From JAPHSX01 sp039714395 (lineage in GTDB: Bacteria > Pseudomonadota > Gammaproteobacteria > Thiohalomonadales > Thiohalomonadaceae): a stretch of DNA of 64,000 nt. The notes beneath the pieces are model-generated. The model saw only the letters and a program-made list of their open reading frames with translations, was not told the origin of the DNA and made no database searches. The stretch lies in contig JBDLJH010000018.1 in assembly GCA_039714395.1 (NCBI GenBank), positions 1 to 64,000 of the forward strand, read 5' to 3'. Position numbers and translations under genes: made by a program. Below are positions 42,014-50,674 of this stretch, one piece after another. Positions within the stretch are counted from its first letter, which is position 1; each line of letters opens with the position of its first letter.

Positions 42014-42628
42014 ATGATCGCAATTATCAATTACGGACTTGGCAACATCCAGGCCTTTGTCAACGTTTATAGAAAACTACATATTGACGTCAGGGTAGCG
42101 AATGAACCGGGTGACTTGGTCGATGCCTCCAAGCTGATCCTGCCGGGGGTCGGTGCATTCGATCATGCGATGAAGTCTTTCAATGATTCAGGTATGCGAG
42201 AAGACGCAGAGTGCATGGTCTTGGACGGAAATGTGCCTGTCCTAGGGATATGTGTGGGTATGCAAATGCTTGCTGATTCCAGTGTGGAAGGTTCGGAGGC
42301 GGGTCTAGGATGGATTGGAGGAAAGGTTTTACCATTTACAGAGGCCACGGGTGCGCAAAATCTGCCGATCCCCCATATGGGGTGGAATGATGTGACCAAT
42401 ATTGGTGATTCGCCGCTTTTCTCTGGACTCGAAGATGCGGCGAAATTTTACTTTTTACACTCTTATTTCTTCGAATGCGCAAACAGTTCACAATCGATTG
42501 CTATTTCAAACTATGGAGTGGATTTTAGCTGCGCAGTAAACAGTAATAACGTCTATGGCGTTCAATTTCATCCAGAGAAAAGTCATCATTTCGGTGTGCA
42601 ACTTCTAAAGAATTTCTCGGATATATAA
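42014..42628 (+). CDS. HisH-like glutamine amidotransferase of the acetamidino pathway
   Basis: Class I glutaminase of 204 residues related to imidazole glycerol-phosphate synthase subunit HisH. The nucleophile Cys is in LGICVGMQML (about residue 80), and the His/Glu pair in VQFHPEKSHHFG at about residues 188-190. It would supply ammonia for the WbpG reaction. Its start directly follows the wbpG-like stop and hisF-like starts two bases after it. No other his genes are near, so a histidine role is unlikely. Confidence 0.88.
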   Translation: MIAIINYGLGNIQAFVNVYRKLHIDVRVANEPGDLVDASKLILPGVGAFDHAMKSFNDSGMREDAECMVLDGNVPVLGICVGMQMLADSSVEGSEAGLGWIGGKVLPFTEATGAQNLPIPHMGWNDVTNIGDSPLFSGLEDAAKFYFLHSYFFECANSSQSIAISNYGVDFSCAVNSNNVYGVQFHPEKSHHFGVQLLKNFSDI

Positions 42629-42630
42629 GT

Positions 42631-43413
42631 ATGCTTCGACCAAGAATAATTCCCTGCTTACTTATGCGGGACAAGGGGTTGGTGAAAACCGTAAAGTTTA
42701 AGGAAGGGAAATACATAGGTGATCCTATTAATGCCGTTCGCATATTCAATGAGAAAGAGGCGGACGAATTAATCGTGTTGGATATCGATGCCACGACGCA
42801 CGGGACTGAGCCTGATTTTCATCGCATCAGCTACCTTGCCTCCGAGTGCCAGATGCCATTGTGCTACGGTGGGGGGGTCCACACCGTTGATCAGGCGAAG
42901 AAGATCATAGCTTTGGGCGTCGAAAAAGTGGCAATAAGCAGCGCGGCTGTTGAAAATCCCGAGATTATCTCAAAAATTTCCGCCGAAATTGGCCGGCAAA
43001 GCGTGGTAGTCGTCCTTGACATCAAGAAAAAAAGACTGATAAAAGCATTTGATGTCTGGTCCCATAATGCCACGAAGAATTCGAAGAGGGATGTTCTGAG
43101 TGTGATTGAACAAGTCCAGAAACTAGGGGCAGGTGAAGTGGTCCTGAATTTCATCGACAGAGATGGGACTATGAAAGGATATGACATTGATTTTATCAAT
43201 AAAGTCAAGAGTGTATGCCGTGTTCCATTGACTGTGCTTGGTGGAGCCGGGTCGTTGTCCGATATGGGGGATGTGGTTGCACGTTGTGGGTTGGTTGGGC
43301 TAGCGGCGGGAAGTCTTTTGGTTTTCAAAGGTAAATATAGGGCTGTGCTGATTAACTACCCATCCGATGAGGTGAAAAACAATAATATTTATAACAGGCT
43401 CAAACATGATTAA
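42631..43413 (+). CDS. HisF-like protein of the acetamidino pathway (HisF2/AglZ type)
   Basis: TIM-barrel protein of 260 residues related to HisF: MLRPRIIPCLLMRDKGLVKTVKF, DELIVLDIDATTHGTEPDF, YGGGVHTVDQAKKI and VPLTVLGGAGSLSD. Compared with histidine-pathway HisF the start lacks the usual CLDV stretch and has CLLMRDKGLVKT, as in the surface-sugar paralogues. It acts with the HisH-like and WbpG-like proteins. The next gene overlaps its 3' end by eight bases. Confidence 0.87.
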   Translation: MLRPRIIPCLLMRDKGLVKTVKFKEGKYIGDPINAVRIFNEKEADELIVLDIDATTHGTEPDFHRISYLASECQMPLCYGGGVHTVDQAKKIIALGVEKVAISSAAVENPEIISKISAEIGRQSVVVVLDIKKKRLIKAFDVWSHNATKNSKRDVLSVIEQVQKLGAGEVVLNFIDRDGTMKGYDIDFINKVKSVCRVPLTVLGGAGSLSDMGDVVARCGLVGLAAGSLLVFKGKYRAVLINYPSDEVKNNNIYNRLKHD

Positions 43414-44425
43414 CCGTATATATCTTATTACTGGTGGTACTGGCTCTTTCGGTAAAACTGTCGTCAAAGCACTGCTTGAAAACGATGTTAAAGAGATCCG
43501 GGTTTTTAGCCGGGACGAAGAAAAACAAGACGCCATGCGCACGCTGTATTCCGATCATCGCCTGAAATTCTACATTGGTGATATACGCGATAATGACAGC
43601 ATTAACAGGGCAATGTCGGGTGTCGACTATGTGTTCCATGCCGCGGCATTAAAGCAAGTCCCCTCTTGTGAGTTTTTTCCCATGCAGGCCGTACTTACAA
43701 ATATCCAGGGCAGCGATAACGTTATTAAGGCAGCTGTGGATAACGGTGTGAAGCGTGTTGTTTGTCTGAGTACAGATAAGGCTGTGTACCCCATTAATGC
43801 TATGGGTATGACCAAGGCGATGATGGAAAAGGTGGCGCAGTCTTATGCCCGGCAGCTAACAGAAGACCAGACGGTTATTAGCTGTGTACGTTACGGCAAT
43901 GTGATGTATTCACGTGGCTCTGTGATTCCTCGGTTTATTGAGCAGATCAAAAACAATAAAATAATTACCATTACTGAACCCTCTATGACACGCTTTTTGC
44001 TCGCGCTTCCCGAGTCTGTTGAGTTGGTTCAGCATGCCTTTGAAAATGCAGAGCAGGGTGATATTTTCATTAAAAAGGCGCCAGCGTGTACGGTTGAGGA
44101 CTTGGCACAAGCCCTTAAGAACCTCTTTAGGTCTAATGTGGATACGCAGATCATTGGTTTTCGACATGGCGAGAAGCTATACGAAACGCTGGCCTCAAAA
44201 GAAGAGCTGGTTACCTCTGAGGATATGGGCGGCTTCTATCGCATCCGTATGGATACGCGAGACCTAAATTATGAGAAGTACTTCACTGAAGGTAACCGGA
44301 ATGAGGTTGGCTATGATGATTATCATTCACACAACACACAGCAGCTTAATGTAAAAGAGGTTGAGGAGTTGTTGCTGACTCTACCTGAAGTGAGGACTGA
44401 ACTTGAAGGGTGGGGTAGTAACTAA
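43406..44425 (+). CDS. UDP-GlcNAc 4,6-dehydratase/5-epimerase, CapE/FnlA-like
   Basis: Short-chain dehydrogenase of 339 residues starting the UDP-L-FucNAc branch: NAD motif ITGGTGSFGKTVVKALL, the catalytic region GVKRVVCLSTDKAVYPINAMGMTKAMMEK (M-x3-K instead of Y-x3-K, as in CapE/CapD-type enzymes) and VRYGNVMYSRGSVIPRF. Soluble, without membrane segments, in contrast with the WbpM-like gene at 50.7 kb. The three genes capE-capF-capG are contiguous. Confidence 0.88.
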   Translation: MINRIYLITGGTGSFGKTVVKALLENDVKEIRVFSRDEEKQDAMRTLYSDHRLKFYIGDIRDNDSINRAMSGVDYVFHAAALKQVPSCEFFPMQAVLTNIQGSDNVIKAAVDNGVKRVVCLSTDKAVYPINAMGMTKAMMEKVAQSYARQLTEDQTVISCVRYGNVMYSRGSVIPRFIEQIKNNKIITITEPSMTRFLLALPESVELVQHAFENAEQGDIFIKKAPACTVEDLAQALKNLFRSNVDTQIIGFRHGEKLYETLASKEELVTSEDMGGFYRIRMDTRDLNYEKYFTEGNRNEVGYDDYHSHNTQQLNVKEVEELLLTLPEVRTELEGWGSN

Positions 44426-44427
44426 TC

Positions 44428-45540
44428 ATGAAAGTAGGTATTACGGGGGCTTCCGGCTTCATTGGCTGGCATATGCGCTGTTATCTGGCTACGAGAAGTG
44501 ATGTAGAAGATGTTCGCTTGGCTGGTAGAGATCTGTTTGCCGATGAACAGCAGTTACAGACGTTTGTTACCGGGCTTGATCTCATCGTTCATCTTGCAGG
44601 GGTTAACCGGGCTGAGCCGGATGAACTGTTACAGGGTAATATCGCACCTGCAGAAAAGTTGATTGAAGCACTAGAACAGTGCAGCTGTACTCCGTGTGTT
44701 GCCTATACCACATCAACCCAGGCGGTGAATGGTGACTCGCCATATGCCGAAGGCAAGGCGGCTGTTAGCCGTATTTTTGAGCGCTGGGCCAGTGACAACA
44801 ACGCCTCCTTCATTAATGTTGTTGTGCCCCATGTGTTTGGTGAATACGGCAGGCCCTATTACAACTCAGCGGTTGCGACGTTTGCCCATCAAGTGGCAAA
44901 TGGTGAACAGCCCACGGTACATAATGATGGTCAGCTGGAACTGGTGCATGTGCAGGATCTGGTGCAGCAGATTGTTCAGCACTATACAGACGGTATAAGC
45001 GGTGACGTCAGGATAACAGGCAGGAAAACCAGCGTGGTGGAGGCGGCAACGATTCTGCAACAACTGCACGCTACCTATGTGGAGGGGGGGCAGTTCCCCG
45101 ACCTAAGCGACCATTTCACTCGTTGTATGTTTAACACACTTAGAGGTGCGATGCCTTACGCCAACCGGCACCGTGCTATCACCAAACACGAAGATGATCG
45201 CGGCTGGCTTGTCGAGACGGTAAAGGCCAATTCTGGTGGTCAGTGTTTTGTTTCAACTACCAGGCCAGGGATCACTCGTGGTAATCATTTTCATCTGCGT
45301 AAGGTTGAACGCTTTTTAGTGCTACAAGGAAGCGCTCAGATACAATTGCGTAAACTCTACAGCGATGAGGTGGTCACCTATGAGCTGGACGGTAACTCCC
45401 CCTCTTTTGTTGATATCCCAACATTACACACCCACTCAATAACGAATGTTGGCGATAATGAGTTGATTACTCTGTTTTGGTCTGATGAGTTCTACGACCC
45501 ACAACAACCTGACACCACCTATGAGGAGGTGTGCGTATGA
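44428..45540 (+). CDS. UDP-2-acetamido-2,6-dideoxy-hexulose reductase, CapF/FnlB-like
   Basis: Bifunctional protein of 370 residues: an N-terminal Rossmann reductase domain (MKVGITGASGFIGWHM) and a C-terminal cupin domain (GITRGNHFHLRKVERFLVLQG, PTLHTHSITN) with metal-binding histidines. This two-domain plan is that of CapF, which epimerises and reduces the CapE product. It is flanked by capE- and capG-like genes. Confidence 0.88.
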   Translation: MKVGITGASGFIGWHMRCYLATRSDVEDVRLAGRDLFADEQQLQTFVTGLDLIVHLAGVNRAEPDELLQGNIAPAEKLIEALEQCSCTPCVAYTTSTQAVNGDSPYAEGKAAVSRIFERWASDNNASFINVVVPHVFGEYGRPYYNSAVATFAHQVANGEQPTVHNDGQLELVHVQDLVQQIVQHYTDGISGDVRITGRKTSVVEAATILQQLHATYVEGGQFPDLSDHFTRCMFNTLRGAMPYANRHRAITKHEDDRGWLVETVKANSGGQCFVSTTRPGITRGNHFHLRKVERFLVLQGSAQIQLRKLYSDEVVTYELDGNSPSFVDIPTLHTHSITNVGDNELITLFWSDEFYDPQQPDTTYEEVCV

Positions 45541-46697
45541 TACATCCACTTAAGATAATGACGATCTTGGGTACACGACCCGAGATAATCCGTCTGGCTT
45601 CCGTGATGTCAACACTGGAGAAGTTCTCTAATCACGTCCTTGTTCATACCGGACAAAACTATGACTATGAACTCAATCAGGTATTCTTTGACGAATTGGG
45701 TGTCAGAACACCGGATCATTTTCTCGGTGTGGACACCTCCTCACTGGGTAAAACCCTTGGCGAGATATTGATTAAGACAGAAGAGGTACTTCTCAAAGAA
45801 AAACCGGATGCGGTGCTGGTGCTGGGTGATACAAATAGTGCGATTGCCCTTTTAATGGCGAAGCGTATGAAGATCCCGACCTACCATATGGAGGCGGGTA
45901 ACCGCAGCTTTGATGCCAACGTGCCAGAGGAGAATAATCGCAAGCTGGTAGACCATATGGCTGACTTTAATCTGGTCTATACGGAACATGCTCGTCGACA
46001 CTTGATTAGTGAAGGCCTGCCTCACAGGTTTACCTACGTGACAGGCTCGCCAATGCGTGAAGTGCTGGAGAGCAAGCTTGAGGCGATCAACAGCTCAGAT
46101 GTGCTTCAGCGGCTTGATCTCGAAAGTGGGAAGTACTTTATTGTTAGCGTTCACCGGGAGGAGAATGTCGATAGCAGGGAGAATCTGGCTAAGGTAGTTG
46201 ATTGCCTGCAACAGCTTCATACAAGTTATGGCTATCCGGTTGTCGTCTCTACCCATCCTCGTACCCGCAACCGTCTTGAGTCACTGGCACCGAAGATAGG
46301 CGGATCGGATATCCGATTCCTTAAGCCGTTTGGTTTCTTTGATTATAACAAGCTGCAGTTAGACTCCTTTTGCGCGATCTCTGATAGCGGGACCATCAGC
46401 GAAGAGTCGGCAATCCTGGATTTTCCTGCAGTGACCCTTCGCAACTCAATAGAGCGCCCTGAAGCGCTGGATGCCGGTTCTATCATTATCACAGGCCTTG
46501 ATCCTGAAGTACTGATTCAATCGGTAGAGATTGTGACTCAGGAAAAGTCGCTTTTCCCACACCGGGAGATTCCGGAAGAATATCAGGTATCCAATACCTC
46601 ATTGCGGGTACTTAAGCTGATTACCGGGACTGCCAGGTTGACGTCGAAGTGGCGTAACTTGGATGAGTTTAGTCGATATGATTGGGATAAAGAGTGA
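45537..46697 (+). CDS. UDP-N-acetylglucosamine 2-epimerase-family protein, CapG/FnlC-like
   Basis: Non-hydrolysing 2-epimerase family (MnaA-like), 386 residues from the ATG at 45537, which sits seven bases after GAGGAGGTG; the GTG at 45531 is an alternative. Family motifs: ILGTRPEIIRLA, HTGQNYDYELNQVFFDELGV, HMEAGNRSFDANVPEENNRKL, and SDSGTISEESAILDFPAVTLR. In this position it should complete UDP-L-FucNAc synthesis. A second 2-epimerase needed for a ManNAc3NAcA pathway (WbpI) is not seen, so this enzyme might serve both or that branch may differ. Confidence 0.88.
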   Translation: MIHPLKIMTILGTRPEIIRLASVMSTLEKFSNHVLVHTGQNYDYELNQVFFDELGVRTPDHFLGVDTSSLGKTLGEILIKTEEVLLKEKPDAVLVLGDTNSAIALLMAKRMKIPTYHMEAGNRSFDANVPEENNRKLVDHMADFNLVYTEHARRHLISEGLPHRFTYVTGSPMREVLESKLEAINSSDVLQRLDLESGKYFIVSVHREENVDSRENLAKVVDCLQQLHTSYGYPVVVSTHPRTRNRLESLAPKIGGSDIRFLKPFGFFDYNKLQLDSFCAISDSGTISEESAILDFPAVTLRNSIERPEALDAGSIIITGLDPEVLIQSVEIVTQEKSLFPHREIPEEYQVSNTSLRVLKLITGTARLTSKWRNLDEFSRYDWDKE

Positions 46698-47899
46698 AGA
46701 TCCTGTTAATACATCGATACTTCTGGCCCGATACGCCACCTTATGCCTCGATGCTTCGTTCCATCGGAAAACGCTTAATTAGTGATGGGCATCAGGTTTC
46801 AGTTTTATCGACCCAACCTTCATATAAGGCAGCCGTATCAATAAAGGCTCAGCCATCAAAGGAAATCCTAGATGGGATGACTGTCTATCGTGTCACGTTA
46901 CCAAATGAGGCCGGCCGACAGGTTCTGTTTCGTCTGTTTAATATGCTCTATTTTCCTTTGCGCATCCTTTGGCATCTACTCTTCAATGGTAAATATGATG
47001 TTGTAATGGTTTCGACTGCGCCCCCTGTAGTGGTAGGTGTAGCTACGGCTATAGGTGCGAAGCTTCGGAGCAGCAAGTTCTTTTATCATTGTATGGATAT
47101 TCACCCTGAAATTGGGGCACTTTCTGGAGAATTCAAAAACCCACTGTTGTTCAAATTGCTGCGCAGGATAGATATTTATAGCTGCAATGCGGCTAAGGCT
47201 GTCATTGTGCTGTCAGAAGATATGTTGAATGCACTTGAGTCACGGCCAAAAATTACAAAGCGGAACCATATAATCCTTAATAATTTTGCCTTACCAGACC
47301 ACGAAGATGTCCTGTCTCCCTCTCCTGAGCTGTTAAAAAGTAAAGGAAAGTTCCGGGTGCTCTTTGCAGGTAATATCGGACGTTTTCAAGGGTTGGAACT
47401 GTTTGTTGATGCAATGGCGCAATTGAAATTACGTCCTGATATTGAGCTGGTCTTTTTAGGTGAAGGAAGCGCCTTGACTTCATTGCGTGAGCAGGCAAAG
47501 GGATTGGATAATGTCATATTTCTGCCACATCAGTCAGTAGGTGTGGCGAAAGCGGTAATCAGAGATGCAGATCTGGCTATAGTTAGTTTGAGTAAAGACA
47601 TCTATAAGTACGCCTATCCGAGTAAGACGATGACTTATCTTGAGCAGGGATGTCCCTTACTGGTCTCTGTAGAGAATGAGAGCAGCTTAGTTGAGTTTGT
47701 TCGTGCAGAAAATATCGGGGTTTGTGTACAGCGCGACTCATCACAATCAATTGTTGATGCGATTTCGTTAGTCGCAGATGACAGTATACTTCTTGATGAT
47801 ATGAAGTCATCTGCCACACGTGTATATGAAAATAACTTTTCTGAGCGTGCTGTTCTAGATAAATGGTCCAACCTTTTTAATGAGTCGGTAGGAAGTTAA
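46694..47899 (+). CDS. glycosyltransferase family 4, WbuB-like
   Basis: A 401-residue GT-B enzyme: MKILLIHRYFWPDTPPYASMLRSIGKRL at the acceptor end; RVLFAGNIGRFQGLELFVDAM and YAYPSKTMTYLEQGCPLLVSV in the donor-binding domain. Similar proteins (WbuB) follow capE/F/G-type genes in other polysaccharide loci and are regarded as L-FucNAc transferases. The start is GTG, overlapping the 2-epimerase stop by four bases. Confidence 0.82.
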   Translation: MKILLIHRYFWPDTPPYASMLRSIGKRLISDGHQVSVLSTQPSYKAAVSIKAQPSKEILDGMTVYRVTLPNEAGRQVLFRLFNMLYFPLRILWHLLFNGKYDVVMVSTAPPVVVGVATAIGAKLRSSKFFYHCMDIHPEIGALSGEFKNPLLFKLLRRIDIYSCNAAKAVIVLSEDMLNALESRPKITKRNHIILNNFALPDHEDVLSPSPELLKSKGKFRVLFAGNIGRFQGLELFVDAMAQLKLRPDIELVFLGEGSALTSLREQAKGLDNVIFLPHQSVGVAKAVIRDADLAIVSLSKDIYKYAYPSKTMTYLEQGCPLLVSVENESSLVEFVRAENIGVCVQRDSSQSIVDAISLVADDSILLDDMKSSATRVYENNFSERAVLDKWSNLFNESVGS

Positions 47900-48754
47900 A
47901 TGTATCAACCCGTTATTATTGTTGGTGCACCGCGCTCAGGTACTAATATGTTGCGTGATATGTTAGTTGAGTTGGTAGATGTTGAGACGTGGCCCTGTGA
48001 TGAAATTAACTATATATGGCGTCATGGCAATGTACGTTATCCTTCAGATGAGTTTTCGGTTGGGATGGCTGTGCCAGCAGTGTCAGCATATATTCAGAAG
48101 CAGTTCGATAAATTGGCGGATGCCAGTAATGCAGATGTACTTATCGAGAAGACCTGTGCTAATTCATTGCGTGTAGGTTTTGTTGATCAAGTTATACCGA
48201 ATGCAAAATATATCTTTATTGTGCGAGATGGTCTTGATGTTGTGGGGTCTGCCCTAGAGCGTTGGCAGGCAAGTCTGGATGTTCCTTACCTGCTTAAAAA
48301 GGCCCGCTACGTTCCACCCACCGATCTACCATACTATGCAACCCGATATATGATGAATCATCTGTATCGTCTGATCTCAAGGGAGAACCACCTGGCGTTC
48401 TGGGGGCCTGCAATGAACGACATGGATAAGTTGCTAGAAAAATATACACTAACTGAGGTTTGTGCACTGCAGTGGAAGTGGTGCGTTGACAATGCGGAGC
48501 GTGACTTCGCCTCTATCCCATCGCAGAACGTTATTCGCGTCAGTTATGAGGAATTTGTACAAAGCCCCGTTAGTGAGTTTGAGAGAATGGCTGAATTTAT
48601 TGGTAAAGATACGCCTGATTCAGTTAAAGAGTATTTGCGGAACAATGTGCATCCAAGCAGCATTGGCAAGGGTAGGGCGGCGCTTGGTAAGGAGCAGGTT
48701 GAGTCTTTGCGGCCATTAATCTCAGACAGTCTGGAACATTATGGTTATGAGTGA
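47900..48754 (+). CDS. sulfotransferase family protein
   Basis: A 284-residue PAPS-dependent sulfotransferase-like protein. The 5'-phosphosulfate-binding loop is IIVGAPRSGTNML at residues 6-18. The 3'-phosphate-binding motif is IFIVRDGLDVVGSALERW near residues 106-123. This suggests sulfation of a sugar in the surface polysaccharide. PAPS supply from elsewhere is required because the only cysC-like sequence here (30.6 kb) is broken. Its end overlaps the sugar transferase gene by 14 bases. Confidence 0.82.
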   Translation: MYQPVIIVGAPRSGTNMLRDMLVELVDVETWPCDEINYIWRHGNVRYPSDEFSVGMAVPAVSAYIQKQFDKLADASNADVLIEKTCANSLRVGFVDQVIPNAKYIFIVRDGLDVVGSALERWQASLDVPYLLKKARYVPPTDLPYYATRYMMNHLYRLISRENHLAFWGPAMNDMDKLLEKYTLTEVCALQWKWCVDNAERDFASIPSQNVIRVSYEEFVQSPVSEFERMAEFIGKDTPDSVKEYLRNNVHPSSIGKGRAALGKEQVESLRPLISDSLEHYGYE

Positions 48755-49364
48755 TCGTGAGGTAGGGGTAACGGGACTAAAATCCATTCAGAAACGAACT
48801 TTTGACATTATATTTTCAATGCTGGGTTTGATGTTTTTGTGGTGGTTAATTCTTCTCGCTGCGCTAGTCTCACGCATTGATACTGGACTGAACGGCTTTT
48901 TTACTCAGCGCCGGGTGGGGCGTGATGGCAGACTGTTTGATGTGATTAAGATCCGGACGATGAGCCCTGTTGCAAATGTAGATACCACGGTAACCACTGA
49001 TAACGATACACGGATTACGGCAGTGGGGCGTTTTTTTCGTAAAACAAAGATTGATGAGTTGCCTCAGCTTGTGAATGTTTTACTTGGGCACATGAGTTTT
49101 GTCGGGCCGCGCCCCGATGTTCCGGGATTTGCTGATCAGCTGGTTGGCGATGAAAGAAGTATATTGTCCATTCGCCCAGGGATTACAGGGCCTGCCACAC
49201 TGCAGTATCGAGATGAAGAAAAACTATTGGCCTCTGTTGACGATCCGGAGCGCTATAACCGCGAGGTCATTTTCCCAAATAAGGTCAAGATAAATATGGA
49301 ATATATTCGTGATTGCTCCTTAAGCAATGATCTTAAATATATTTTCGCAACAATCTTTGGTTAA
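48741..49364 (+). CDS. initiating sugar-phosphate transferase (WcaJ/PglC type)
   Basis: Small monotopic phosphoglycosyl transferase of 207 residues: an N-terminal membrane helix (RTFDIIFSMLGLMFLWWLILLAALV), then FTQRRVGRDGRLFDVIKIRTM, KTKIDELPQLVNVLLGHMSFVGPRPDVPGF with the catalytic Asp-Glu pair, and RPGITGPATLQYR. It transfers a sugar-1-phosphate to undecaprenyl phosphate and so starts the repeat unit. ATG codons at 48741 and 48747 are both possible starts. Confidence 0.88.
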   Translation: MVMSDREVGVTGLKSIQKRTFDIIFSMLGLMFLWWLILLAALVSRIDTGLNGFFTQRRVGRDGRLFDVIKIRTMSPVANVDTTVTTDNDTRITAVGRFFRKTKIDELPQLVNVLLGHMSFVGPRPDVPGFADQLVGDERSILSIRPGITGPATLQYRDEEKLLASVDDPERYNREVIFPNKVKINMEYIRDCSLSNDLKYIFATIFG

Positions 49365-49372
49365 TTATTTAT

Positions 49373-50557
49373 ATGTTGAGTACACCATTTGCCCCCTGGC
49401 CTCTGTTTACAGAAGAAGAAGCCAATGCGGTCTCTTCTGTGTTGTTGTCCAACAAGGTCAACTACTGGACAGGTCAGGAGTGCCGTGAATTTGAGAAAGA
49501 GTTTGCAGCCTGGGCTGGGTCTGAATATGCCATTGCCTTGATGAATGGTACCGTTGCACTAGATCTTGCCTTTAAGGCGTTAGGGATAGGGCAGGGTGAT
49601 GAGGTGATTGTTACGTCACGTACTTTTCTTGCCTCGGTCTCCAGTATTGTAACTAGTGGTGCTACCCCTGTCTTTGCCGATGTTGACCCAGATACCCAGA
49701 ATATTACCCTGGATTCCATTCGGGCGGTTATGACGCTTCGCACACGTGCCATCGTCTGTGTTCACCTTGCCGGTTGGCCTTGTGATATGGATGCCATTAT
49801 GTCGATCGCTGATGAGCATGGACTCTATGTGATTGAGGATTGTGCCCAGGCACATGGGGCGAACTACAAGGGACGTCCTCTCGGTTCTATCGGGCATGTA
49901 GGTGCCTGGTCCTTCTGCCAGGACAAAATTATGACAACCGGCGGTGAAGGCGGGATGGTGACTACCAGTGACCGGGAGTTGTGGTCGAAGATGTGGTCAT
50001 ACAAGGACCACGGTAAGTCATGGGATGCGGTGTATGAACGTGAGCATCCGCCAGGATTCCGGTGGTTGCACGAGTCATTTGGCACCAACTGGCGTATGAC
50101 TGAGATGCAGGCAGCTATTGGGCGTATTCAGCTTAAAAGGATGTCTGAATGGCATGCAAGCCGTAAGGCAAATGCTAAGGCTATTCTTGAGATATGCCAG
50201 CAATTACCTGGTGCACTTCGTGTTCCGTCAGTACCTAAGAATATCGAGCATGCATGGTACAAATGTTATGTCTTTGTTCGCTCAGAAGGTCTAAAAGTGG
50301 GCTGGGATCGTGATAGAATAATGAGTGAAATTAATGCTCTTGGTGTTCCTTGTTACTCTGGGTCATGCTCTGAGGTCTATCTGGAAAAAGCCTTCGATGG
50401 CACAGGGTTTCGCCCCAAAGAGCGCCTTCCCGTTGCACGAGAACTCGGTGAGACGAGTTTGATGTTTTTAGTACATCCAACGTTAACTGAACAGGAAATA
50501 GAAAAAACCTGTAATGTCATCTCAGACATAATGAGCAGGGCAAGTAAGAAGTTTTAA
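49373..50557 (+). CDS. DegT/DnrJ/EryC1-family sugar aminotransferase
   Basis: PLP-dependent aminotransferase of 394 residues. Signs are LMNGTVALDLAFKALGIGQGDEVIV, VIEDCAQAHGANYKGRPLGSIGHVGAWSF and the PLP lysine in CQDKIMTTGGEGGM (about residue 187). It follows the initiating transferase and precedes the WbpM-like dehydratase, a set typical for UDP-4-amino-4,6-dideoxy-GlcNAc (QuiNAc4N) formation. It could also replace the broken wbpE at 35.7 kb; the sequence does not decide. Confidence 0.85.
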   Translation: MLSTPFAPWPLFTEEEANAVSSVLLSNKVNYWTGQECREFEKEFAAWAGSEYAIALMNGTVALDLAFKALGIGQGDEVIVTSRTFLASVSSIVTSGATPVFADVDPDTQNITLDSIRAVMTLRTRAIVCVHLAGWPCDMDAIMSIADEHGLYVIEDCAQAHGANYKGRPLGSIGHVGAWSFCQDKIMTTGGEGGMVTTSDRELWSKMWSYKDHGKSWDAVYEREHPPGFRWLHESFGTNWRMTEMQAAIGRIQLKRMSEWHASRKANAKAILEICQQLPGALRVPSVPKNIEHAWYKCYVFVRSEGLKVGWDRDRIMSEINALGVPCYSGSCSEVYLEKAFDGTGFRPKERLPVARELGETSLMFLVHPTLTEQEIEKTCNVISDIMSRASKKF

Positions 50558-50568
50558 AAGAAGTTGTC

Positions 50569-50596
50569 AGTCAATAGTCTTCAGTCTAAAGTCAAC
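50569..50596. repeat. AGTCNNN heptamer array (copy 7)
   Basis: Four phased units AGTCAAT, AGTCTTC, AGTCTAA, AGTCAAC, preceded by TTTTAAAAGAAGT, which resembles the GTTAAAAGAAGT edge box of the larger copies. It starts 12 bases after the aminotransferase stop. Confidence 0.85.
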
Positions 50597-50674
50597 ACAA
50601 GTATTTAGCGATTTGAATGAAAGGGATGTCTGGTTACTAGACGTACTATTTAAATATATGGAAGTTTCTATTTT

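Noticed and set aside
42014..43413. hisH and hisF as histidine biosynthesis genes
   Set aside because: No other his genes are near; both are embedded with wbpG and have the features of the surface-sugar paralogues.
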